The notes under the pieces: generated by a model
The model's database searches: none
What the model saw: only the letters and a program-made list of their open reading frames with translations
What the model was told of the DNA's origin: nothing
Source: an uncultured Lachnospiraceae bacterium
GTDB taxonomy: Bacteria > Bacillota > Clostridia > Lachnospirales > Lachnospiraceae
NCBI GenBank assembly: GCA_947653315.1
Contig: CANTGP010000018.1
Location: forward strand, 1 to 16,252
Direction: 5' to 3'
DNA: 16,252 bases
Shown: positions 7,165 through 13,428 of the stretch, piece after piece
Layout of the letters: every line of letters starts with the position of its first letter
Position numbering within the stretch: the stretch's first letter is position 1
Program-made: the position numbers and the translations under genes

Positions 7165-7555
7165 GGCAGGTGCGGGACTGTGGGTGGCGGATGGGGCTGC
7201 CGCGGTTTCTGTGGCTGCGGTGGGGTGGGGCTGCGGGGCAGGACCGGACGCTGGGCGGGGCGGCAGGGGGAGATAAAAACCTGACGGCAAAAATGGGCTG
7301 TTTCTAATCCTTCCGGCGGCGGTGGTTTCCTGTCAACGGCGGCAAACTCCTCACTTCGTTCGTCAGACAAGCCGCCTAAAAACGACAGGAATCCACCGCC
7401 GCCGGAAAGATAAGAAACAGCACCATTTTTTTGAACAGGGTTTTTATCTCCCCCTGTCGCCCCGCCCAGCGTCCGGTCCTGCCCCGCAGCCCCACCCCAC
7501 CGCAGCCACAGAAACCGCGGCAGCCCCATCCGCCACCCACAGTCCCGCACCTGCC
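7165..7555. repeat. Giant palindrome P1 (391 bp, 117-bp arms, conserved core)
   Basis: Bases 7165-7281 are the reverse complement of 7439-7555 with a single difference, which still allows a G-U pair. The left arm is very G-rich. Inside is a 157-bp core (7282-7438) that folds further: CCGGCGGCGGTGG (7313-7325) with CCACCGCCGCCGG (7393-7405), CCTGTC with GACAGG, and GGCGGC (7338-7343) with GCCGCC (7371-7376). The apex contains CTCCTCACTTCGTTCGTCAG. The core recurs in reverse orientation in P2 with different stem sequences. There is no start codon with a ribosome site, and the readable frames are low-complexity Pro/Arg/Gly. It sits between nifJ and its upstream sequence. It is a dispersed hairpin element of unknown type: structured RNA, folded single-stranded DNA mobile element, or product of template switching. 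Confidence 0.93.
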
Positions 7556-7757
7556 GGGGTAGGGTATCGCAGGCTAAGGTGTGTAGGGTGACTGACTTGG
7601 AGGTGTTGGTTATAGCGTTTCTTGTTTATGCGTGTAATGGGTTAAACGGTTGCCTGTAATGGGGGCTTTGATTTTGGAAAATAGCTGTATTTTATGGATG
7701 GTTGGTTTCTTATTATGAAATTTGTTATATTGTTATAGTTTAAATCTATTTGGTAAT
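7556..7757. other. Intergenic spacer between P1 and E2
   Basis: No gene or convincing ribosome site is present. The sequence turns from GT-rich to AT-rich towards 7757. Several minus-strand AT-rich hexamers could be -10 boxes for a nifJ transcript running through P1, but none has a good -35 partner. Confidence 0.4.
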
Positions 7758-7831
7758 TTTATTCCCGCAAGCAACGAACCAAGTAGCCGCACTTGTGCGG
7801 ATATTTGGCGACTGCCGCGAGGTTGTTGACT
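7758..7831. repeat. Dispersed structured repeat, copy E2 (short form)
   Basis: This is the second copy of the element at 1721-1852, from TTTATTCCCGC to TTGTTGACT. Its hairpin CCGCAC-TT-GTGCGG (7787-7800) keeps the pairing of E1 through two compensatory changes. The extra hairpin found in E1 between GCGAGG and TTGTTGACT is absent: here the two blocks are joined directly. The flanks on both sides differ from those of E1, which fixes the ends of the element. Confidence 0.8.
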
Positions 7832-7878
7832 CTCATAGCTTAGTACCTACATTTTCCGTTACGCCTTATAGAACCTAA

Positions 7879-8247
7879 GGGAAGGGGGTTGCGGTTTTGG
7901 GCCGGCGGGGCGGTTGCGGTTTCCGGGCGGGGCGATGTGGGACGGGATATGGGGAGGGTGGCCGGGCAGGGCGCGGTAAAATCCCTGTTCAAAAAAATGG
8001 TGCTGTTTCTTATTCTTTCCGTATGGCCGGATTCCTGCCGTTTTTAGGCGGCTTGTCTGACGAACGAAGTGAGGAGTTTGCCGCCGTTGGCAGGAAACCG
8101 GCCATACGGAAAGGATTAGAAACAGCCCATTTTTGCCGTCAGGATTTTACCGCGCCCTGCCCGGCCACCCTCCCCATATCCCGTCCCACATCGCCCCGCC
8201 CGGAAACCGCAACCGCCCCGCCGGCCCAAAACCGCAACCCCCTTCCC
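7879..8247. repeat. Giant palindrome P2 (369 bp, perfect 106-bp arms, conserved core)
   Basis: Bases 7879-7984 are the exact reverse complement of 8142-8247, 106 of 106 positions. The arms are unrelated to those of P1 but share the G-rich left, C-rich right composition. The 157-bp core (7985-8141) matches the P1 core in inverted orientation, including the apex GGCGGCTTGTCTGACGAACG. The inner stem is CCGTATGGCCGG (8019-8030) with CCGGCCATACGG (8098-8109), replacing the unrelated P1 stem; CCTGCC/GGCAGG replaces CCTGTC/GACAGG. It ends 26 bases before the cca promoter. No coding function is visible. Confidence 0.93.
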
Positions 8248-8273
8248 GGCCCCCCCTTCCCATCCTCCCCGCC

Positions 8274-8302
8274 TTGAGCTTCTGCTTGATGTATGTTATA
8301 AT
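8274..8302 (+). promoter_or_regulatory. Sigma-A promoter for cca
   Basis: TTGAGC (8274-8279), a 17-bp spacer and TATAAT (8297-8302) with an extended -10 TG at 8294-8295 make a strong vegetative promoter. The start of transcription would be near 8309, only about 18 bases before the cca ATG. The promoter begins 26 bases past palindrome P2. Confidence 0.82.
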
Positions 8303-8326
8303 TTTGGGGGTTTGGAGGATATAAGG

Positions 8327-9676
8327 ATGGAGATGAAACTACCCGACAAAGTGAAACGGATTATAAAAACAATAGAAGACGCCGGATACGAAGCCTACGC
8401 CGTAGGGGGATGCGTAAGGGATTCCATATTAGGGCGGGAACCGGATGACTGGGACATTACCACATCGGCAAGCCCCCTTCAGGTGAAGGCACTGTTCCGG
8501 CGTACCGTCGATACGGGGATTCAGCACGGTACGGTAACGGTGATGATGGACCGGGAAGGGTTTGAGGTGACGACCTACCGGATTGACGGGGAATATGAGG
8601 ACGGAAGGCATCCGAAGGAAGTGCTTTTTACGCGGGAACTGGAAGAAGACCTGCGGCGCAGGGATTTCACCGTAAACGCCATGGCATATAATGACAGACG
8701 GGGCTTAGTGGACGTGTTCGGGGGCATGGAAGATATCGGGAAGCGGCTGATACGGTGCGTGGGCAGCCCGCAGGAACGGTTTGGGGAAGATGCCCTGCGC
8801 CTGATGCGTGCCGTGCGCTTTTCCGCGCAGCTCGGATATGCCATTGAAGATGAGACGGCTGCCGCCATGAAATCCCTGGCGGGAAACTTAGGGAAAATAA
8901 GCGCGGAAAGGATACGCACGGAATTGGTGAAACTTTTGGTTTCCCCCCATCCCGATTACCTGCGGATTTGCTACGAAACCGGAATTACGGCGGTGGTGCT
9001 GCCGGAATTTGACCGCTGCATGGAAACGGCGCAGAACAATCCCCACCACTGTTATACGGTGGGGGAACATATCCTGCATTCCCTGCTGTATGTAAGGGAG
9101 AATCAGGTATTGCGGCTCGCCATGCTCCTTCACGATATCGGTAAGCCGGAGACAAAGACTACGGATGGGGACGGAATCGACCATTTCCACGGGCACGGAC
9201 CGGTGGGGGAACGCATGGCGGAGCAGATCCTCCGCAGGCTGAAGTTCGATAACGAAACCATTGATACGGTGGGGAAACTGGTGAAATACCATGATTATGA
9301 CGTGGAGCCGGATTCCCGGTGCGTGCGCAGGGCGATTTATAAAACCGGGGAAGATATTTTTCCGCTGCTGTTTGAGGTGAAGCGGGCGGATATCATGGCA
9401 CAGGGCACATACCTGCGTAAGGAAAAGGAAGAAAAACTGGAACGGGTGGAGGACGTTTACAGGGAGGTTAGAAAAGCAGGGGACTGCGTGTCGCTGAAAA
9501 CGCTGGCTGTGTCGGGGAAGGACTTGATGGAAGCCGGAATGAAACCGGGAAAAGAAATGGGGGAGATGCTGCAGAAACTATTGGAAGCCGTGCTGGAGGA
9601 GCCGGAAAAAAATACGAAGGAAGAACTGCTCAAGCTGTATGAATACTTTTTGCCGTCGTTTCATAAGATAGGATAG
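8327..9676 (+). CDS. cca: CCA tRNA nucleotidyltransferase
   Basis: The 449-residue cytoplasmic enzyme adds or repairs the 3'-CCA end of tRNAs. It is a class II nucleotidyltransferase: GGCVRD (27-32), the metal-binding D41-x-D43 in DDWDITT, RRDFTVNAMAY (111-121), and the nucleotide-selecting motif EDALRLMRAVRF (154-165) with its E-D-x-x-R-x-x-R pattern. A C-terminal HD domain follows (H248, H269-D270 in LLHDIGKP, then HFHGHG and KYHDYD), as in CCA enzymes with phosphohydrolase activity. ATG 8327 is preferred because GGAGG (8314-8318) lies 8 nt upstream; an in-frame TTG at 8312 would overlap it. It is followed after 39 bases by the kinase-fold gene and is probably co-transcribed. Whether it adds C and A or only A cannot be settled here; the single gene favours the full CCA activity. 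Confidence 0.95.
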   Translation: MEMKLPDKVKRIIKTIEDAGYEAYAVGGCVRDSILGREPDDWDITTSASPLQVKALFRRTVDTGIQHGTVTVMMDREGFEVTTYRIDGEYEDGRHPKEVLFTRELEEDLRRRDFTVNAMAYNDRRGLVDVFGGMEDIGKRLIRCVGSPQERFGEDALRLMRAVRFSAQLGYAIEDETAAAMKSLAGNLGKISAERIRTELVKLLVSPHPDYLRICYETGITAVVLPEFDRCMETAQNNPHHCYTVGEHILHSLLYVRENQVLRLAMLLHDIGKPETKTTDGDGIDHFHGHGPVGERMAEQILRRLKFDNETIDTVGKLVKYHDYDVEPDSRCVRRAIYKTGEDIFPLLFEVKRADIMAQGTYLRKEKEEKLERVEDVYREVRKAGDCVSLKTLAVSGKDLMEAGMKPGKEMGEMLQKLLEAVLEEPEKNTKEELLKLYEYFLPSFHKIG

Positions 9677-9715
9677 GTCTATGAAGAACGGGAACCGGAA
9701 ATGGGAGGTATTTAT

Positions 9716-10771
9716 GTGAATGACAGGGCAGTCAGCGTGCTTGAAAATTACGAAATAGAAGTGCTCCGCACATGGAAGGGCCGCGGGGCAATACTGTGTG
9801 AGTCCGATCAAGGCCTGTTAATCTTAAAAGAATATACGGGTCCGAAAGATAAGATTTTTTTCCAGGACGCACTGCTCCGGCATATCAGGGGGCAGGGCTT
9901 CCTTGCGGTAGAAAGCCTTTTAAAGACGAAGGAAGGGGAATTTATCGTATATGACCAGGACAGGACGCCGTATATCCTGAAAACATATTTTGACGGTAAG
10001 GAATGCAACCTGCGGGATATGCGCGAATGTATGCAGGCAGTCAGGACCCTCGCAAAGCTGCACCGCGCATCCTGCGTGGATTTGCAGGCATTTCCGATGC
10101 CGGGGCATAAAGCGGAATTCCGTATGGATAAAGAATATGAAAAACATAACAGGGAATTGAAACGGGTCAGGAAGTTCCTGAAAGAGAAAAGCCAAAAAAC
10201 AAATTTCGAGATTTTCCTGTTAAAGCATTACGACCATTTTTTACATACCGCCCTGCGGACGGCGGAAGAAGCGGGACAGTATTTTGCGGGGACGGAGCAA
10301 AATGACGGGAAATTCTGCACGGTCTGCCATGGAGATTACCAGTACCATAATATTATGGTAAGAAACCGTGAAAGCAACGGCGGCGGGAGCGGAGATGCCG
10401 CCGCAGGGGAAATGGCGGTGATTAATTTCGAGAAATGCGTGCCGGACCATCCGGTAAGGGATTTGTACCTGTTTATGCGGAAGCTGTTGGAAAAAAGCGG
10501 CTGGTCCCAGGAGCTTGGGGAACTGTTGTTAACGGCTTACGGGGAAGAACGGCCTTTGTCGGAAGGAGATTACGGCCAACTGTATTACCGCCTGCGGTAT
10601 CCGGAGAAATTTTGGAAAATCGTGAATTTTTACTATAATTCGGGGAAGGCATGGATTCCGGACCGGAATATGGAGAAGCTGGAGAAGCTGCTTGCCCAGG
10701 AGCCGGAGAAAAATAAATTCTTGGAAAATTTTAAAAATACGCACGGGAGCTTTTCTTTTTCCGCACATTAG
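9716..10771 (+). CDS. CotS/APH-type kinase-fold protein (possible spore coat protein)
   Basis: This 351-residue protein has an aminoglycoside-phosphotransferase-like fold. The catalytic loop is CHGDYQYHNIM, with H205, D207 and N212. The following metal-binding segment reads VINFEKC (about 235-241), asparagine where active kinases carry aspartate (D-F-D/E). An N-terminal lobe precedes it (LLILKEYTG with the expected lysine), and the C-terminal lobe has RDLYLFMRKLLEK. This arrangement matches the CotS/YsxE family of spore coat-associated proteins of Bacillus and Clostridia, some of which may be pseudokinases. GTG 9716 is chosen, 7 nt after GGAGG (9704-9708); ATG 9701 overlaps that site. Coat function is inference from the family and the spore-forming context; a small-molecule kinase is the alternative. 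Confidence 0.75.
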   Translation: MNDRAVSVLENYEIEVLRTWKGRGAILCESDQGLLILKEYTGPKDKIFFQDALLRHIRGQGFLAVESLLKTKEGEFIVYDQDRTPYILKTYFDGKECNLRDMRECMQAVRTLAKLHRASCVDLQAFPMPGHKAEFRMDKEYEKHNRELKRVRKFLKEKSQKTNFEIFLLKHYDHFLHTALRTAEEAGQYFAGTEQNDGKFCTVCHGDYQYHNIMVRNRESNGGGSGDAAAGEMAVINFEKCVPDHPVRDLYLFMRKLLEKSGWSQELGELLLTAYGEERPLSEGDYGQLYYRLRYPEKFWKIVNFYYNSGKAWIPDRNMEKLEKLLAQEPEKNKFLENFKNTHGSFSFSAH

Positions 10772-10773
10772 TA

Positions 10774-10779
10774 TATAAT
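10774..10779 (+). promoter_or_regulatory. Possible -10 box before the PEGA gene
   Basis: A perfect TATAAT lies 43 bases before the PEGA-gene ATG. The -35 region at the right distance (TTTTCT, 10751-10756) is poor, so this is a weak or activator-dependent promoter, or chance. Confidence 0.35.
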
Positions 10780-10822
10780 AACAAGATACATAAGTTTTTG
10801 GGATTCAGATGAGGAGGTTTTC

Positions 10823-12280
10823 ATGCACGGCAGTTTTTTTGGAAGAAAAGGCAGACCGGTGGTTTTTGCAGTATCCGTGCTTTCCATGCTGACGGCAGGG
10901 CTGGTTGCCGCCGGACTTTTGGCGGGCAGCGACAGCAAAGGGATGGCGCAGGAGTCCACCTATGAAAGATATGATTCGGGTTTCGTGATTGCCCAGCCGG
11001 GAAGCTATGATTCGGCGGATGTGGCGGTAATCAGGGAAATCGATACGGAACAGAAGAAAATCACGTTTATGAATATCGAAACCGGAAAATATTATACGCT
11101 GGGTTATGACGGGACCACCATGCTTGCCGACAAGTACGGCAGCGGTATGTCGATGGCGCAGATGAAACAAGGGGACATTGTGGATGTCACGTTCTTACGC
11201 AGCAAGAAGAAGCTGGCAAGCATGAAGCTGTCCGACAGCGCGTGGGTAATGGAAAATGTACAGAAGTACAGTTTTGACCTGCTTGGTAAGAGCGCGGAAG
11301 TCGGCAGCGGTGTGTACAGCTTAAGGAATAATCTTGTGGTGGCTTCGGAAGGAAAGGATGCACAGCTTGAGGATATTGTCCGGGGTGATGTGGTTTCGGT
11401 CAGCGGCGTCGGAAACAGCGTATACAGCGTCGTTGTGGAAGAAGGACACGGTTATCTGCGTTTAAGTGATAACGAATATTTAAAGGACGGATGGATTGAG
11501 GTCGGGCAGGAAGTCATCCAGCAGATTTCCGAAGACATGCTGCTTGTGGTGCCGGAAGGAAGCTATCAGGTGCGCCTGACGGCGGCAGGCATCGACGAAG
11601 TGAAGCAGGTGACGGTGTACCGGAACCAGGAATATACGCTGGATGTCAGCGGTATCGAGCCGGAAGCGCCTAAGGTGGGGAAACTGGTATTTGCCATCAG
11701 TCCGAGCAGCGCGGATGTCCTGATTGACGGGGAGCAGGTGGATACCAGCGGTCCCGTGGAAGTGGAGTACGGCGTCCACCAGTTGATGGTAAGGGAAGAC
11801 GGGTATGAAACCGTTACCCAGTACATAAGGGTCGGCGAGGAAATGGCAAGCATCAGTATTACTTTGGACAAGGCAGAGGAGAACGCGCCTGCCGGGTCGG
11901 ATACGGTTAATGTGACGGACAGCAGCGTAAGCGGCAATTCCTCCATTTCCGCCTCGGATTTAAGTTCCTTTAAGATTTACATCCAGTCGCCTGCCGATGT
12001 GGAAGTATATTGGGACGGCGTATACAAGGGACTGGCTCCTGTGAGCTTCAAGAAAGAAGCGGGAATGCATACCGTCAGCCTGCGCAGGACGGGCTATGTG
12101 ACCAAGAGCTATACGGTACAGATTGACGAGGAAGAAAAGGACGTAACTTATTCGTTCTCCGATTTGGAAAAACAGAATGTCGTGACGGTAAGCGGAAACA
12201 GCAGTACGGTAAGCGGCAACGGCAGCGCGGATCAGAAGACGAATACCACCAGCGGCAATACGCCGAACAAGAACGATTAG
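10823..12280 (+). CDS. Membrane-anchored PEGA-domain protein
   Basis: The 485-residue protein starts with a basic stretch and one hydrophobic segment (about 12-35, VVFAVSVLSMLTAGLVAAGL), a signal anchor that would place the rest outside the membrane. Residues 65-230 form a beta-rich region with repeated GD(I/V)V turns. Three PEGA-like units follow: about 242-276 (VPEGSYQVRLTAAG), 287-348 (ISPSSADVLIDG to YGVHQLMVREDGY) and 383-445 (QSPADVEVYWDGVYKG to AGMHTVSLRRTGY). The tail (about 452-485) is Ser/Asn/Thr-rich with repeated VSGN. PEGA domains are surface modules of unclear ligand. ATG 10823 has GAGGAGG 5 nt upstream. mazG follows after 9 bases, so the two are co-transcribed. A function in the envelope or spore surface is plausible but unproven. 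Confidence 0.85.
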   Translation: MHGSFFGRKGRPVVFAVSVLSMLTAGLVAAGLLAGSDSKGMAQESTYERYDSGFVIAQPGSYDSADVAVIREIDTEQKKITFMNIETGKYYTLGYDGTTMLADKYGSGMSMAQMKQGDIVDVTFLRSKKKLASMKLSDSAWVMENVQKYSFDLLGKSAEVGSGVYSLRNNLVVASEGKDAQLEDIVRGDVVSVSGVGNSVYSVVVEEGHGYLRLSDNEYLKDGWIEVGQEVIQQISEDMLLVVPEGSYQVRLTAAGIDEVKQVTVYRNQEYTLDVSGIEPEAPKVGKLVFAISPSSADVLIDGEQVDTSGPVEVEYGVHQLMVREDGYETVTQYIRVGEEMASISITLDKAEENAPAGSDTVNVTDSSVSGNSSISASDLSSFKIYIQSPADVEVYWDGVYKGLAPVSFKKEAGMHTVSLRRTGYVTKSYTVQIDEEEKDVTYSFSDLEKQNVVTVSGNSSTVSGNGSADQKTNTTSGNTPNKND

Positions 12281-12289
12281 GGAAAAGGA

Positions 12290-13012
12290 ATGAATCGGGA
12301 AAAACGATATACTTTGGAAGATTTTTTGGATATTGTGGAGACTTTAAGAAGTGAGAACGGCTGCCCTTGGGACAGGAGGCAGACGCACAAGAGCTTAAAG
12401 CCCTGTATGATGGAGGAAGCTGCGGAGCTGGTTTCCTCCATCCGCATTTATGACACTACGGGAAACGCGGAAAACATGCGGGAAGAACTGGGTGATATTC
12501 TTCTTCAGGTAGTGATGCACGCCCAAATTGCCAAGGAGGAAGGGCTTTTTACGTTCGGGGACGTGGTAGAGGAAGTCAGCGCCAAGATGGTCCGGCGCCA
12601 TCCCCGCGTGTTCGCGGATGCGCGGACGGAAGGTACGGAAGCGTCAGACGGGAATTGGGATGAGATTAAGAGGCGGGAAAAAGAAGGCAAGGCGTGGATA
12701 GAATCCCCACTGCGGGAAATTCCGAAAGAACTTCCGGCGCTTACGAGGGCGTCGAAGGTCTTAAAAAAAGCGGACAAATTATACGGGGCTGGAAAAGATT
12801 ATAAAAGCTGCGTTGCCGATTTGGAGGAGTCCGTGCGCCGACTGTCCTGTCTGGCGCCGGTTTCGGAGGATGAAGGGCTGGGGGAAATTTTGGGGGACAT
12901 GCTGGTAAGTCTTTCCGATATCGCAAGGCGGTACCGTATTTCACAGGAACAGGTGTTGACGGACCGGGTGGAAAATCTGATTGACCGGTACGAACCGTCA
13001 AAAAAACCTTGA
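12290..13012 (+). CDS. mazG: MazG nucleoside triphosphate pyrophosphohydrolase
   Basis: The 240-residue protein hydrolyses (d)NTPs to the monophosphate and pyrophosphate, cleaning damaged nucleotides from the pool. The N-terminal MazG domain has CPWDRRQTH (25-33), the metal-binding E42-E43-x-x-E46 and E65-x-x-x-D69 (EELGDILLQVVMHAQIA), and MVRRHPRVF (100-108). The second half (about 140-235, with ASKVLKKADKLYG and LGEILGDMLVSLSDIARRY) is a more diverged MazG unit that keeps part of the E-x-x-D helix. The length fits the family (E. coli 263). In Bacillus subtilis the homologue yabN precedes yabO, yabP, yabQ and divIC, the same order as here apart from hup. The start is 9 bases after the PEGA gene. 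Confidence 0.95.
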   Translation: MNREKRYTLEDFLDIVETLRSENGCPWDRRQTHKSLKPCMMEEAAELVSSIRIYDTTGNAENMREELGDILLQVVMHAQIAKEEGLFTFGDVVEEVSAKMVRRHPRVFADARTEGTEASDGNWDEIKRREKEGKAWIESPLREIPKELPALTRASKVLKKADKLYGAGKDYKSCVADLEESVRRLSCLAPVSEDEGLGEILGDMLVSLSDIARRYRISQEQVLTDRVENLIDRYEPSKKP

Positions 13013-13040
13013 AATATCGGGCAAAAAAGGCAGATTTTGC

Positions 13041-13069
13041 TTGACAAACCTATGGAAACCGTCTATAAA
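13041..13069 (+). promoter_or_regulatory. Sigma-A promoter for hup
   Basis: A perfect TTGACA (13041-13046), a 17-bp spacer and TATAAA (13064-13069) precede hup, giving a transcript start near 13076 and a leader of about 65 bases. This fits the high expression expected of HU. Confidence 0.9.
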
Positions 13070-13081
13070 TATGTATAGACG
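13060..13081. promoter_or_regulatory. Perfect inverted repeat over the hup -10 box (candidate operator)
   Basis: CGTCTATA (13060-13067), AATATG and TATAGACG (13074-13081) form a perfect 8-bp inverted repeat with a 6-bp centre. It covers the -10 box and the predicted start of transcription, the right place for a dimeric repressor. The binding protein is unknown; HU autoregulation is one possibility. Confidence 0.6.
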
Positions 13082-13140
13082 TTTCAAAAGAGACTTCTAA
13101 ATAAGAGAATGCAAACTCAATTTAACAGGAGGAGTTCAAG

Positions 13141-13416
13141 ATGAACAAAACAGAATTAATTGCAGCTATGGCTGATCAGGCTGGATTATCTAAAAAAGAC
13201 ACAGAGAAGGCATTAAAGGCTTTTACGGATGTTGTTGCGGAAGAATTAAAGAAGGACGGTAAAGTACAGTTGGTTGGTTTCGGTACTTTTGAAGTATCCA
13301 AGAGGGCGGCAAGGGAAGGCAGGAATCCCCAGAGCGGCGAAGTAATGAAAATTGCGGCTTCCAAGGCTCCCAAATTCAAGGCAGGCAAGGCTTTAAAAGA
13401 CCTGGTAAACGCATAA
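13141..13416 (+). CDS. hup: HU-family DNA-binding protein
   Basis: This 91-residue nucleoid protein shows the whole HU pattern: the helical dimerisation half MNKTELIAAMADQAGLSKKD, then VGFGTFEV (45-52), the beta arm with GRNPQSGE and the DNA-intercalating P63, and the closing KAPKFKAGKALKDLVNA. HU dimers bend DNA and compact the chromosome. AGGAGG (13127-13132) lies 8 nt before ATG 13141. It has its own strong promoter and is followed after 12 bases by rqcP, so it probably supplies vegetative transcription of rqcP up to the terminator at 13674-13715. Bacillus subtilis has no hup at this point between yabN and yabO. Confidence 0.97.
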   Translation: MNKTELIAAMADQAGLSKKDTEKALKAFTDVVAEELKKDGKVQLVGFGTFEVSKRAAREGRNPQSGEVMKIAASKAPKFKAGKALKDLVNA

Positions 13417-13428
13417 GCCGCGGATATC

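Noticed and set aside
7096..7290. N-terminal extension of nifJ by 65 residues
   Set aside because: The extension is Pro/Ala-rich, enters palindrome P1 and has no ribosome site. ATG 7095 has AGGAGG at the right distance and begins the conserved PFOR sequence.
7165..8247. CRISPR array or insertion sequence with transposase
   Set aside because: There are no regularly spaced direct repeats and no transposase gene. The structure is two inverted-repeat hairpins with different arms.
7134..8324. Reading frames of 60-140 residues across the palindromes
   Set aside because: They are Pro/Gly/Arg low-complexity frames that read through both arms of the hairpins and lack ribosome sites. They arise from the GC-rich inverted repeats.
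13013..13040. Terminator behind mazG (GCAAAA ... TTTTGC, about 13021-13040)
   Set aside because: The stem is short and AT-rich, and the following bases belong to the hup -35 box; no T-run follows.
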